NCBI GenBank assembly: GCA_022777285.1
Contig: JALFGN010000009.1
Span: 1 to 44,927, forward strand
Length of the DNA stretch: 44,927 nt
Direction of reading: 5' to 3'
Source: Blautia sp.
GTDB lineage: Bacteria; Bacillota; Clostridia; Lachnospirales; Lachnospiraceae
Below, piece after piece: positions 7,801 to 15,622 of this stretch (the first letter of the stretch is position 1; every line of letters starts with the position of its first letter). The position numbers and the translations under genes were made by a program. The notes under the pieces are model-generated. The model searched no databases. It worked only from the letters and a program-made list of their open reading frames with translations, and had not been told where the DNA came from.

Positions 7801-8891
7801 ATCTGGAAACGCTTCAGTCTGTTGCAGCAGATCTGGCAGGGAAAATTGAAAAAGTAGAAGGCACCCAGAATGTGTATGACGGTATGGAAGAAACGGATGC
7901 ACAGTATAAAATTGTGGTGGAGAAAGAGAAGGCCATGCGGAATAATCTGACTGTTGCACAAGTATTTCAGGAAGTGAGCAAACGTCTTGCAGAGGCATCA
8001 TCTGCTACAACGATTTCTACTGCTGCAAAGGATTATGATGTCTATGTCAGAAGTGAAACGGATGAGAAACTGACCAGAGAAGATCTGGCAGATCTCACCA
8101 TTGAGATAACGGATGCTTCCGGAGAAACAAAGGAGATTAGAATCGGGGATATTGCTGAATTTGAAGACTCCGTCAGTCCCCAGGCAATCAATCGCGATGG
8201 TCAGTCCCGCTATATGTCTGTGACTGCTGAGATTGCTTCCGGATACAACATTGGTCTGGTAAGTAAAGAGGTACAGAAAGTTCTGGATGCATATGAGATG
8301 CCGGAAGGATATACTGCAGAAATGCAGGGAGAAGATGAAACGATTAATGAGGCAATGGGACAGCTGATGCTGATGCTGGCACTGGCACTTGTCTTTATGT
8401 ATCTGATCATGGTGGCACAGTTCCAGTCACTTTTATCTCCTTTTATCATTATGTTTACGATTCCTCTTGCTTTCACAGGCGGATTTCTGGGATTGATTCT
8501 GACGAATAAACCGGTGAGTGTAGTGGCAATGATCGGATTTATCATGTTGTCCGGTATTATCGTAAACAATGGTATCGTTATGGTTGATTATATCAATCAG
8601 TTAAGAAAAGAAGGAATGGAAAAGAGAAAAGCAATTGCAGAAGCAGGAAAATCCCGTCTTCGTCCGATTGTTATGACAGCGCTGACTACGATTCTCGGAC
8701 TTCTGACTATGGCGATGGGAGTTGGCATGGGAGCCGATATGGTACAGCCTATGGCAATCGTCACGATCGGAGGACTGATTTATGGAACCTTGCTGACGCT
8801 TTTCGTAGTGCCTTGTATTTATGATATTTTGAATCGTCGGAACTATAAGAGAGATGAGGAGAGACTTGTGGATGGAGAAGAAACTTTGTGA
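4887..8891 (+). CDS. RND-family efflux permease with coiled-coil insert
   Basis: A 1334-residue inner-membrane transporter of the AcrB/SwrC class. It has an N-terminal membrane helix (residues about 10-32), then a porter domain with the PGASPEAVEEAVTKPIEQ motif. Between residues about 197 and 499 lies a long Gln/Ala/Glu-rich coiled coil. The transmembrane block with GVGMLVDNSIVVIENIYRMR (motif D-N in TM4) follows, then the second porter and second membrane halves ending PMAIVTIGGLIYGTLLTL. It is expected to use the proton motive force to export lipophilic compounds. No adaptor or outer-membrane partner is nearby, as expected in a Gram-positive. ATG 4887 has AGGAGG 6 nt upstream; further-upstream in-frame starts would include the operator. 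Confidence 0.9.
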   Translation: MLSRFSVKKPYTVVVAVVLVLILGVVSFTKMNTDLLPSMNLPYAIVMTTYPGASPEAVEEAVTKPIEQSMATVSNIKNVSSVSRENVSMVILEFGETTNMDSVTLEMRENLDQIKGYWDDTVGNPIIMKLNPDMMPIIVVAADVEGKTASQVTDYMEEAILPDIESIDGVARVSVSGDVTERIQVEINQEKLDAMNQKVQDAIAGQFSEKEQELEDAQSELDSGKAELEKAQTQLEKGQDEAASQIGQGSAQLGQAQSELTKNAAEVDIQLQNLESKQAELDTQKKLLTETETMLNETIQRLTETKNQIGQAQEGQQRLQDAIAAIDAQIENLQQQIEGMTEKPEGMTEEQWQETLQQLNTALEQAQGQKESLEVQLSQLEEQLAQLNPDVIDQGIETANTGLQEIADAKVQLAQGQAQLDAGKKMLEDAKAQIASGQSQMTAAQIELETQKLLGSIQLSSAANKIAMGSAQLETAQAQLDQGKEQLSDAKEQAQEKADLNTILTSDMVKGILTAENFSMPAGYVTEEGKDYLVRVGDKVQDVESLGDLILMDLDIDGLPSIKLSDVADITVEDNSSEVYAKINGNPGVMLSVEKQTGYSTGDVTDKILKRMENLEKEEEGLHFTTLMNQGIYIDLVVNSVLENMIYGGILAIFVLLLFLRDIKPTFVIACSIPISVVAAVVLMYFSGVTLNIISLSGLALGVGMLVDNSIVVIENIYRMRGLGIPARKAAVEGAGQVAGAIASSTLTTICVFAPVVFTEGITRQLFVDMGLTIAYSLLASLVVALTLVPMMSAGMLRHSEAKQIKTLGKIQNLYENLILKALKQKRWVLLGALALFLGSMFLSISKGTEFFPSMESTQATITLTMEKGTPLEKTAAKSDEVIEKIEDLEDIETIGAMAGGSTMSLSGTSTNEVTMYLVLKEDKKLSGKQLEKEILKRTKDIKDCELSVSTSNMDMSALGGSGISIQIKGKDLETLQSVAADLAGKIEKVEGTQNVYDGMEETDAQYKIVVEKEKAMRNNLTVAQVFQEVSKRLAEASSATTISTAAKDYDVYVRSETDEKLTREDLADLTIEITDASGETKEIRIGDIAEFEDSVSPQAINRDGQSRYMSVTAEIASGYNIGLVSKEVQKVLDAYEMPEGYTAEMQGEDETINEAMGQLMLMLALALVFMYLIMVAQFQSLLSPFIIMFTIPLAFTGGFLGLILTNKPVSVVAMIGFIMLSGIIVNNGIVMVDYINQLRKEGMEKRKAIAEAGKSRLRPIVMTALTTILGLLTMAMGVGMGADMVQPMAIVTIGGLIYGTLLTLFVVPCIYDILNRRNYKRDEERLVDGEETL

Positions 8892-9498
8892 AAAAGAACG
8901 GCTGATGTTTCAGGCAGTGATCGAACTGATTGAAGAGGGGATGGATATTTATTCCATGAAGGTATCCGATATCACCAGTCGTGCAGGTGTTGGAAAGGGA
9001 ACCGCCTATGAATATTTTTCCAGTAAAGAGGAATTAATCGCAAAAGCGCTTTTCTGGATAGGAAATCAGCATTTTCAGGCTGTGTTAAAGAAGATACAGG
9101 AGAAGACAAGTCTGAGAGAACAGCTGGATGCCATATTTGATTTTGTGGAAAATGTAGTGTGCAAGGATCGCTGCTGTCAGCAGATTTTCCGACTCAGCAA
9201 ACAATCCTGCATGATTAAGGAAAATTTTGGACGGGAACTTAAAAAATGTGGAGAACTAAGCCGGTATGTGAAGCAGACATTGGATATGGTTCTGAACAGT
9301 GGCAAAGAGGAGGGAAGCATTCATAGTGCATTTTGTGATGAGCAAGTCAGGATTCTTTTGATGCAGAGTTTTCTGGGGTATTTCATCTATCTTACCGGTT
9401 CAGATGAAAAAGGGGAGGAACAGAAAATGAAAATGCGCCAGTTCCTTGGAAATAATCTTCTGGGCTTGCTTTTGCAGGAACCTTCGGTAAATTTCTGA
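8872..9498 (+). CDS. TetR/AcrR-family repressor of the RND operon
   Basis: A 208-residue protein. The N-terminal HTH (SDITSRAGVGKGTAYEYFSSKEEL, residues about 26-55) is typical TetR. The rest is an all-helical ligand-binding and dimerisation domain. It overlaps the end of the RND gene by 20 nt, so translation is probably coupled. ATG 8872 is placed 8 nt after AGGAGAG; an in-frame ATG at 8854 lacks a site. It most likely binds the 4849-4864 inverted repeat and represses its own operon, with a transported compound as inducer (inference). Confidence 0.87.
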   Translation: MEKKLCEKERLMFQAVIELIEEGMDIYSMKVSDITSRAGVGKGTAYEYFSSKEELIAKALFWIGNQHFQAVLKKIQEKTSLREQLDAIFDFVENVVCKDRCCQQIFRLSKQSCMIKENFGRELKKCGELSRYVKQTLDMVLNSGKEEGSIHSAFCDEQVRILLMQSFLGYFIYLTGSDEKGEEQKMKMRQFLGNNLLGLLLQEPSVNF

Positions 9499-9521
9499 TG
9501 GCATTTTTTCTGTAATTATGG

Positions 9522-9527
9522 TATGAT
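9522..9527 (+). promoter_or_regulatory. Extended -10 promoter before phosphofructokinase
   Basis: TGG-TATGAT forms an extended -10, 37 nt before the start codon. The -35 (TGGCAT at 9499-9504) is weak. Confidence 0.4.
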
Positions 9528-9564
9528 TTTCTTCAGAGAGAATTTGTGAAAGGGGTATTTTTAC

Positions 9565-10797
9565 ATGAATCAGGAAAAAAAGAATCTTATTGTAGGACAG
9601 TCCGGAGGACCGACAGCAGTTATCAACAGCAGCCTTTACGGAGTGGTTTCTGAGGGACTCAGACAGGACCGAAGAATCGGTGAAGTTTACGGGATGGTGA
9701 ATGGAATCGAGGGATTTCTTCAGGGAAATACCTTGAATTTCAGAGAAGCACTTCCGGGAACGATGCTGGAAGGATTAAAAACCACACCGGGTGCTTATCT
9801 GGGTTCCTGCAGATATAAACTGCCGGAGGATCTGGAGGATCCGGTATATCCGCGTTTATTTGAAAAGTTCGAAGAAATGAATATCGGTTATTTCTTCTAT
9901 ATCGGAGGAAATGATTCCATGGATACAGTCAGTAAGCTTTCCAGATATGCAGAAAAGATCGGAAGTGATATCCGTGTGATCGGAGAGCCGAAAACGATTG
10001 ACAATGACCTGGTATTAACAGACCACACACCGGGATTCGGAAGTGCGGCAAGATATGTGGCTTCTACGGTTCGTGAAATCGTACTGGATGCCAATGTATA
10101 TGAGAAAAAATCGGTAACAATCGTAGAAATCATGGGACGTCATGCAGGATGGCTGACAGCAGCTTCGGTTCTTGCAAGAAAGACAGCAGGAGATAATCCG
10201 TTGCTGATCTATTTACCGGAAACTGCTTTTGACCAGGAAGTATTTCTGGAGAAAATAGAAGCATGCTTCAGCAAAAATCCAAATGTGATTGTATGTGTAT
10301 CAGAAGGAATCAAAGACAAAGACGGTACATTTATCTGTGAATATGATAACAGTGTAGGAACAGACAGTTTCGGACACAAAATGCTGGCAGGATGCGGCAA
10401 GTATCTGGAAAATCTTGTAAGAAATCGACTGGGCGTAAAGGCGCGTTCTGTAGAGCTGAATGTTTCTCAGAGATGTTCTGCTGCCATGATTTCTGAAACA
10501 GACCAGAAAGAAGCCGTAATTGCAGGTGAATTTGGTGTGCGCGCAGCATTAAAGGGAGAAACCGGAAAAATGGTATCTTATGTTCGTACCAGTGATCTTC
10601 CTTATGCAATGGTTCCGGGACTTGAGGATGTCAATGAAATCTGTAACAAAGAAAAGACGGTACCGTTATCCTGGATCACAGAAGATGGATCCGATATCAG
10701 TGATGAATTCCTGGTATATGCCCTGCCTCTTATTCAGGGAAGTGTGAAGCTTCCTCTTGGAACCGATGGGTTACCAGCTTTTGTATCACGAAAATAG
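9565..10797 (+). CDS. 6-phosphofructokinase, PPi-type
   Basis: A 410-residue glycolytic enzyme phosphorylating fructose-6-phosphate. The N-terminus VGQSGGPTAVINSS binds the phosphoryl donor. GGNDSMDT (residues about 113-120) and PKTIDND (about 144-150) correspond to the GGDxS and PxTIDND blocks. Lysine in PKTIDND is characteristic of pyrophosphate-dependent enzymes, where ATP enzymes carry glycine. The first block has Asn where PPi enzymes usually carry Asp, so donor choice is not fully certain. Downstream come EIMGRHAGWL and the sugar-phosphate contacts. The aldolase gene follows with its own promoter, so the two neighbours catalyse consecutive glycolytic steps. Confidence 0.88.
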   Translation: MNQEKKNLIVGQSGGPTAVINSSLYGVVSEGLRQDRRIGEVYGMVNGIEGFLQGNTLNFREALPGTMLEGLKTTPGAYLGSCRYKLPEDLEDPVYPRLFEKFEEMNIGYFFYIGGNDSMDTVSKLSRYAEKIGSDIRVIGEPKTIDNDLVLTDHTPGFGSAARYVASTVREIVLDANVYEKKSVTIVEIMGRHAGWLTAASVLARKTAGDNPLLIYLPETAFDQEVFLEKIEACFSKNPNVIVCVSEGIKDKDGTFICEYDNSVGTDSFGHKMLAGCGKYLENLVRNRLGVKARSVELNVSQRCSAAMISETDQKEAVIAGEFGVRAALKGETGKMVSYVRTSDLPYAMVPGLEDVNEICNKEKTVPLSWITEDGSDISDEFLVYALPLIQGSVKLPLGTDGLPAFVSRK

Positions 10798-10819
10798 TCA
10801 AAAATGTAACAAGAAAAGC

Positions 10820-10847
10820 TTGCCAGAAAAGCGAAATGTGTTATAAT
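10820..10847 (+). promoter_or_regulatory. Promoter of the aldolase gene
   Basis: TTGCCA (10820-10825), a 16-nt spacer and an extended -10 TGT-TATAAT (10842-10847). It leaves a 5' leader of about 100 nt before the ATG at 10958. Confidence 0.65.
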
Positions 10848-10862
10848 AGTAACAAATCGTAC

Positions 10863-10907
10863 TTTCTGTACAAAAAACAGAAAATTTTCTGAGGGTGGGA
10901 ATTTTTT
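10863..10907 (+). other. Overlapping inverted repeats in aldolase leader
   Basis: The leader contains TTTCTGT / ACAGAAA (10863-10869 with 10877-10883) and an overlapping perfect 14-base palindrome CAGAAAATTTTCTG (10878-10891), followed by a T-run near 10902-10907. The two structures cannot form together. This may be a protein or RNA control site, or simply AT-rich sequence. Confidence 0.35.
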
Positions 10908-10957
10908 GTTGGTTTCATTAAGCGGAAGGCGAGAATTCATTATTGGAGGTCAGTAAT

Positions 10958-11827
10958 ATGTTAGTATCAGCAGCAGAAATGTTAAAAAAAGCAAAAGCAG
11001 GACATTATGCAGTAGGACAGTTCAACATCAATAACCTGGAGTGGACAAAAGCAGCTCTGTTAACAGCAGAAGAATGCAAATCCCCGATTATCCTGGGTGT
11101 ATCCGAGGGTGCAGGTAAATACATGACTGGATTTAAAACCGTTGCAGATATGGTAAAAGCTATGATCGAAGAACTGAACATCACAGTTCCGGTTGCTCTG
11201 CATCTGGATCATGGTACTTACGAAGGATGCTACAAATGTATCAAAGCAGGATTTTCATCCATTATGTTCGATGGTTCTCATTACCCAATCGAAGAAAACG
11301 TTGAAAAAACAAAAGAATTAGCAGGTGTATGTAAAGGTCTTGGATTATCTCTGGAAGCTGAAGTTGGTTCCATCGGCGGCGAAGAAGACGGCGTAATCGG
11401 ACAGGGCGAATGTGCAGATCCGAAAGAATGTAAAATGATCGCAGATCTGGGCGTAGATATGCTTGCAGCAGGTATCGGAAATATCCATGGAAAATATCCT
11501 GCAAACTGGGAAGGTCTTCGTTTTGACGTTCTGGATAATATTCAGAAACTGACAGGAGAAATGCCTCTGGTACTTCACGGTGGTACAGGTATTCCTGCTG
11601 ACATGATCAAAAAAGCAATTGATTTAGGTGTATCCAAAATCAACGTTAACACAGAATGCCAGTTATCTTTCACAGCAGCTACACGTGAATACATCGAAGC
11701 TGGAAAAGACAACGAAGGAAAAGGATATGACCCACGTAAACTGTTAAAACCAGGTTTCGAAGCAATCTGTGCTACAATTAAAGAAAAAATGGAACTGTTC
11801 GGTTCTGTTGGAAAAGCTTTCGAATAA
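10958..11827 (+). CDS. fba: Class II fructose-1,6-bisphosphate aldolase
   Basis: A 289-residue zinc enzyme that cleaves fructose-1,6-bisphosphate to dihydroxyacetone phosphate and glyceraldehyde-3-phosphate. Visible signatures are AVGQFNINNLEW at the N-terminus, ALHLDHGT (zinc His and catalytic Asp), SLEAEVGSIGGEED with the variable loop, GNIHGKYP (zinc His), LVLHGGTGIP and SKINVNTE (phosphate binding). Length matches the family. The ATG at 10958 has GGAGG 8 nt upstream; a TTG at 10943 would overlap that site. Codon use looks strongly optimised, as expected for an abundant glycolytic protein. Confidence 0.95.
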   Translation: MLVSAAEMLKKAKAGHYAVGQFNINNLEWTKAALLTAEECKSPIILGVSEGAGKYMTGFKTVADMVKAMIEELNITVPVALHLDHGTYEGCYKCIKAGFSSIMFDGSHYPIEENVEKTKELAGVCKGLGLSLEAEVGSIGGEEDGVIGQGECADPKECKMIADLGVDMLAAGIGNIHGKYPANWEGLRFDVLDNIQKLTGEMPLVLHGGTGIPADMIKKAIDLGVSKINVNTECQLSFTAATREYIEAGKDNEGKGYDPRKLLKPGFEAICATIKEKMELFGSVGKAFE

Positions 11828-11850
11828 GAAATTCTTTTTGAAAAAATTTA

Positions 11851-11882
11851 AACTGCTCCGGGATAACCGGGGCAGTTTTTTC
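11851..11882 (+). terminator. Rho-independent terminator after fba
   Basis: The stem AACTGCTCCGG / CCGGGGCAGTT (one G-U pair) has a short loop and is followed by a TTTTTT-rich tail. Confidence 0.9.
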
Positions 11883-11922
11883 ATATACTGCTTTGAACTG
11901 TTATAGGGTGAGGCAGCATTTT

Positions 11923-13269
11923 ATGATTCAGATTTTACATAGAATCCACGCTTTTGTCTGGAGCCCCGGAATGCTTGTATTTTTTCTGGCGACTGGTATT
12001 CGGTTTACGATAGAATCGGGCTTTTTTCCATTGACGCATGGAAAGCAATGGTTTCTGGCTACTTTCGGTTCTCTGTTTTTGAAAAAAGAGACACGAAAAA
12101 CAGAGGAACCGCATGCAGTTTCGCAGTTTCAGTCCTTTTGTACGGCTCTTGCAGCGACATTGGGAACCGGGAATATTACCGGTGTGGCGGCTGCAATTAT
12201 GACAGGAGGGCCAGGGGCTGTATTCTGGATGTGGGTATCTGCTTTTTTGGGAATGATGACCAACTACGCAGAAAATTATCTGGGAATCCGATATCGATAC
12301 AAAGACAGAAATGGTCAGTGGGTGGGAGGTGCTATGGTTTACATGGATCGGGGGCTTTCCTGCAGATGGCTGGCGGTATGTTTTTCTTTTTGCTGTATCG
12401 GAGCTTCTTTTGGAATGGGAAATATGGTTCAGGGAAACGCTATGGCAAAGGGGTTGGAATCTGCTTTTCATATTTCTCCTGTGCTTACCGGTATAGCCGC
12501 AACAGGGGCAGTGGCTTATGTGCTTATGGGAGGGATGAAACGGATTGCTGCATGGACAGAAAAGCTGGTTCCTGTTATGGCAGTTCTTTATCTGTCAGCA
12601 GCCGTTTTTGTACTTGCAATGCATCGCGAGAGAATCGGATGGGCATTTCTCTGTATGGTGACAGAAGCTTTTCATCCGGGAGCTATGTGTGGGGGAATCG
12701 CGGGTTATACGGTTGGAAAAACTTTGCAGACAGGAGTAGCAAGAGGGATTTTTTCCAACGAAGCAGGTCTTGGTTCCTCAGTGATCGCTCATGCACAGTC
12801 CGATGTAAAAAATCCAGAGATACAGGGAATGTGGGGAATTGCAGAGATTTTTGCAGATACGATGATTGTATGTACAGTTACTGCGCTTGTGATTCTTGTC
12901 AGTGGTGTGTATGATCCGGCGTGTGGATTTTTGAGTATCGATGGGACAACGTTGACCGGGCGTGCATTTTCCACCGTCATTCCTTTTGGAGAACAGATTC
13001 TGGCATGTGCAACCCTGCTGTTTGCCTTTGCTACGATCATCGGATGGTCCTGTTTCGGAGAACGAACAGCAGCATATCTGGGAGGAAGGAAAGGGGCCGC
13101 TGCCTATAAAATGATTTATATTTTTCTCACCTTTCCCGGTTGTGTGATGACACCGGGAATAATCTGGGAATTGTCGGACACCTTGAACGGACTTATGGCG
13201 ATTCCGAATCTGATCGCATTGTTTTTTCTGGGAAAAGAAATTGTTTATCCGCAGAAATTCCGTGAATGA
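11923..13269 (+). CDS. Sodium:alanine/glycine symporter (AGCS family)
   Basis: A 448-residue integral membrane protein with about ten hydrophobic segments. Family signatures are TALAATLGTGNITGVAAAI with GGPGAVFWMWVSAFLGMMTNYAE after it, ARGIFSNEAGLGSS, and a later IIGWSCFGERTAAYLGG. These are the AlsT/AGCS substrate and sodium sites. It imports alanine or glycine with Na+. The start is taken as ATG 11923, preceded by a moderate GTGAGG; a TTG 30 nt further upstream is less likely. Adenosine deaminase follows in the same direction. Confidence 0.9.
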   Translation: MIQILHRIHAFVWSPGMLVFFLATGIRFTIESGFFPLTHGKQWFLATFGSLFLKKETRKTEEPHAVSQFQSFCTALAATLGTGNITGVAAAIMTGGPGAVFWMWVSAFLGMMTNYAENYLGIRYRYKDRNGQWVGGAMVYMDRGLSCRWLAVCFSFCCIGASFGMGNMVQGNAMAKGLESAFHISPVLTGIAATGAVAYVLMGGMKRIAAWTEKLVPVMAVLYLSAAVFVLAMHRERIGWAFLCMVTEAFHPGAMCGGIAGYTVGKTLQTGVARGIFSNEAGLGSSVIAHAQSDVKNPEIQGMWGIAEIFADTMIVCTVTALVILVSGVYDPACGFLSIDGTTLTGRAFSTVIPFGEQILACATLLFAFATIIGWSCFGERTAAYLGGRKGAAAYKMIYIFLTFPGCVMTPGIIWELSDTLNGLMAIPNLIALFFLGKEIVYPQKFRE

Positions 13270-13326
13270 AAATTGTTATTTTGGATGGAACGTGTTATGA
13301 TGAGAAAAAAAGAAGAAGGGATACAT

Positions 13327-14280
13327 ATGGATTTCAGCAGACTGAAAAAATATGATTTACATTGTCATCTGGATGGCTCTCTTTCCAAACGTGTGATTTT
13401 AAAACTTGCCAGGATGACAGGTGCAGATCTGGGAAATGTTGAGGATCTGGAGTCAAGACTTCGGGTCCGTGAGGATTGCAGGAGTTTAAAAGAATATCTG
13501 GAAAAATTTGATCTGCCTTTGTCCTGCCTGACAGATCAGAAGTGTTTTACAACTGCTGTGACGGAGCTTATGGGAGATGGGGCGAAGGAAAATGTCGTCT
13601 ACATGGAAATCCGTTTTGCACCATTTTTATCGGTTCATGAATCCTTAAATTGCAAAGAGATTATAGAAGGTGCTTTGGACGGACTAAAAGAAGGGCATAG
13701 AAAATATGGAACAGAGGGAACGTTGATTCTTTGCGGTATGCGCCACATGCCGGTGGAAAAAAATGTGGAACTTGCAAAAATTGCGGCAGAATACAGGAAC
13801 GATGGAGTAGCAGCCCTTGATCTGGCAGGGGATGAGGCAGGTTTTCCGGTTACGCTTCATAAAGAAATGTTTGAAACGGCAAAGAAACTGGGGATTCCAT
13901 TTACCATTCATGCCGGAGAGTGTGGAAGTGTGCAAAGCGTAAAGGATGCCATTGCTTTTGGGGCAAAACGAATCGGGCATGGAATTGCGATTCGAAAAGA
14001 TCAGAAACTTATGGAGTATTGCAGGGAGCATCGTATTTTCCTGGAACTGTGTCCAACCAGCAATCTTCAGACAAAAGCGATTCCATCAAGGGAAGATTAT
14101 CCCTTTATGGAATTTTACAGACAGGGAATTCCGATTACTGTAAACACGGATAACCGGACGGTGAGTCATACGACGATTACAAAAGAATTGCAGCTTCTGG
14201 AAACCTGGTACGGACTTACGTACGAAGATATGGAGCAGCTTATGAAATATGCAGAGGAAGCTGCTTTTAGAAAGGAATAG
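13327..14280 (+). CDS. add: Adenosine deaminase
   Basis: A 317-residue zinc amidohydrolase of purine salvage that converts adenosine to inosine. It begins DFSRLKKYDLHCHLDGSLS, where the HxH zinc ligands and substrate loop match add. Further blocks are FTIHAGECGS (zinc His and catalytic Glu), IGHGIAI (catalytic His) and ITVNTDNRTVSHT (zinc Asp). Length fits the shorter bacterial enzymes. The start at 13327 has GAAGAAGGG about 7 nt upstream. Three upstream in-frame ATGs would add residues not expected for the family. The stop lies 1 nt before the truA start. Confidence 0.92.
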   Translation: MDFSRLKKYDLHCHLDGSLSKRVILKLARMTGADLGNVEDLESRLRVREDCRSLKEYLEKFDLPLSCLTDQKCFTTAVTELMGDGAKENVVYMEIRFAPFLSVHESLNCKEIIEGALDGLKEGHRKYGTEGTLILCGMRHMPVEKNVELAKIAAEYRNDGVAALDLAGDEAGFPVTLHKEMFETAKKLGIPFTIHAGECGSVQSVKDAIAFGAKRIGHGIAIRKDQKLMEYCREHRIFLELCPTSNLQTKAIPSREDYPFMEFYRQGIPITVNTDNRTVSHTTITKELQLLETWYGLTYEDMEQLMKYAEEAAFRKE

Positions 14281-14281
14281 A

Positions 14282-15016
14282 ATGAATTACAGACTGGATA
14301 TTGAATACGATGGAACCCGATACGAGGGATGGCAGCGGCAGAAACGGACAGAGAATACCATACAGGGAAAAATTGAAGAAGTGCTATCCAGAATGATTGG
14401 GGAAGAGATAGAAATTGATGGGGCAGGTCGTACAGATGCCGGGGTACATGCCAGAGGGCAGGTCGCTCATGTGCATATGGATACAGAGAAAACCTGTCAG
14501 GAAATCTGTAGTTATCTGAATCATTATCTGCCGGAAGATATTGAAATCAGGAATGTGACACAGGTAGATGAGCGCTTTCACAGCAGATTGCTTGCGAAAG
14601 AGAAAACCTATCAGTACAGAATCGGCACAGGGGAACATAAAAATGTATTTGAACGAAAGTATCTCTATCCGCTGCATGAAGAATTGTGTGGAGATCGAAT
14701 GAGAGAAGCAGCAGAAAAATTAGAGGGAACGCATGATTTTAAAAGTTTCTGTACCAATAAAAAAATGAAGAAATCAACAGTCAGAACCATATATGAAATA
14801 AAAATCGAAGAATATCCCGGAGAAATTACCATTACTTTTACGGGAAATGGGTTTCTCTACAACATGGTACGGATTCTTACCGGAACTTTGATCGAAGTGG
14901 GAAGAGGAGAACGGGATCCGAAAGAGATGGAAGCGATTCTTCTGGCAAAGGACAGAACCCGGGCTGGATTTACTGCACCGGCAAGAGGTCTCACCTTACT
15001 GAATATTAAATATTAA
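14282..15016 (+). CDS. truA: tRNA pseudouridine synthase A
   Basis: A 244-residue enzyme that makes pseudouridine at positions 38-40 of the tRNA anticodon stem. The start YRLDIEYDGTRYEGWQRQ and the catalytic block IDGAGRTDAGVHARGQVAH (with the essential Asp) are diagnostic. Later blocks are SRLLAKEKTYQYRI, GTHDFKSFC and GNGFLYNMVRILTGTLIEVG. Length is standard. It starts 1 nt after adenosine deaminase, with its ribosome binding site inside that gene, so the two are translated from one message. Confidence 0.95.
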   Translation: MNYRLDIEYDGTRYEGWQRQKRTENTIQGKIEEVLSRMIGEEIEIDGAGRTDAGVHARGQVAHVHMDTEKTCQEICSYLNHYLPEDIEIRNVTQVDERFHSRLLAKEKTYQYRIGTGEHKNVFERKYLYPLHEELCGDRMREAAEKLEGTHDFKSFCTNKKMKKSTVRTIYEIKIEEYPGEITITFTGNGFLYNMVRILTGTLIEVGRGERDPKEMEAILLAKDRTRAGFTAPARGLTLLNIKY

Positions 15017-15037
15017 AGACGAATGGAGAACGAGAAA

Positions 15038-15496
15038 ATGGAAACGCAGACAAAAGAAAAGAAGCAGCAGGACATGGAAGCGGCAGTACAGGCAGATATT
15101 GTCGGTATGTATCCGGATAATCCGGAACATCTGTACCGGAAAATGGCACTGGAATTTTATGCCTGTGATCCACAGGAAAAGACACTGACCCTTCGTTGGC
15201 CGGTACAGGATTGGGAGTTGAATCACATGTCTACCATGCATGGCGGATTGATTGCAGCATCCATTGATACCACCAGTGGTGCTTTGGTAAGAAATCTTAC
15301 GGGATGCAAAGTGACACCGACGATTAATCTGAATATTAACTATCTTTTGCCAGCCACAGCAGGTGATGCATTACTGGTTACTGCAAAAGCAGACAGAATC
15401 GGGCGACATCTGGCTAATATTCATACAGAATGCAGATCACAGAATACAGGAAAGCTTCTGGCTGCTGCAATGGTGAATTTTATGTTGGCAGATTAA
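15038..15496 (+). CDS. PaaI-type hotdog-fold thioesterase
   Basis: A 152-residue soluble protein. The PaaI/YdiI active-site block NHMSTMHGGLIAASIDTTSG is clear; the family uses His-Gly-Gly and a downstream acidic residue to hydrolyse acyl-CoA or acyl-ACP thioesters. The C-terminal ANIHTECRSQNTGKLLAAA strand completes the hotdog. ATG 15038 has GGAG 9 nt upstream. ATG 15023, in frame and 5 residues longer, lacks a good site, so either is possible. It follows truA by about 20 nt and is probably in the same operon. The acyl substrate is unknown. Confidence 0.82.
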   Translation: METQTKEKKQQDMEAAVQADIVGMYPDNPEHLYRKMALEFYACDPQEKTLTLRWPVQDWELNHMSTMHGGLIAASIDTTSGALVRNLTGCKVTPTINLNINYLLPATAGDALLVTAKADRIGRHLANIHTECRSQNTGKLLAAAMVNFMLAD

Positions 15497-15559
15497 GAAA
15501 TCGGATGCCTGGGCTGGAATGAGACGGGAAAGCCTGATAAAAAATTTCTTAGAAAACCT

Positions 15560-15587
15560 TTGAAATTTACAGGTTTTATGGTAGTAT
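15560..15587 (+). promoter_or_regulatory. Possible promoter of glnS
   Basis: TTGAAA (15560-15565), a 16-nt spacer and TAGTAT (15582-15587), 36 nt before the GTG start. No T-box leader is visible; the gap to the thioesterase gene is too short for one. Confidence 0.45.
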
Positions 15588-15622
15588 TATCCTTAGACTT
15601 GAAAAAATTGGAGGAAACCAGA

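Noticed and set aside
12048-12914. 288-codon plus-strand frame inside the AGCS symporter gene
   Set aside because: Out of frame with an unmistakable transporter, Cys/Arg/Ser-rich translation and no ribosome site; a shadow.
15497-15622. T-box or riboswitch before glnS
   Set aside because: The gap is only about 126 nt and holds no T-box sequence or antiterminator-terminator pair.
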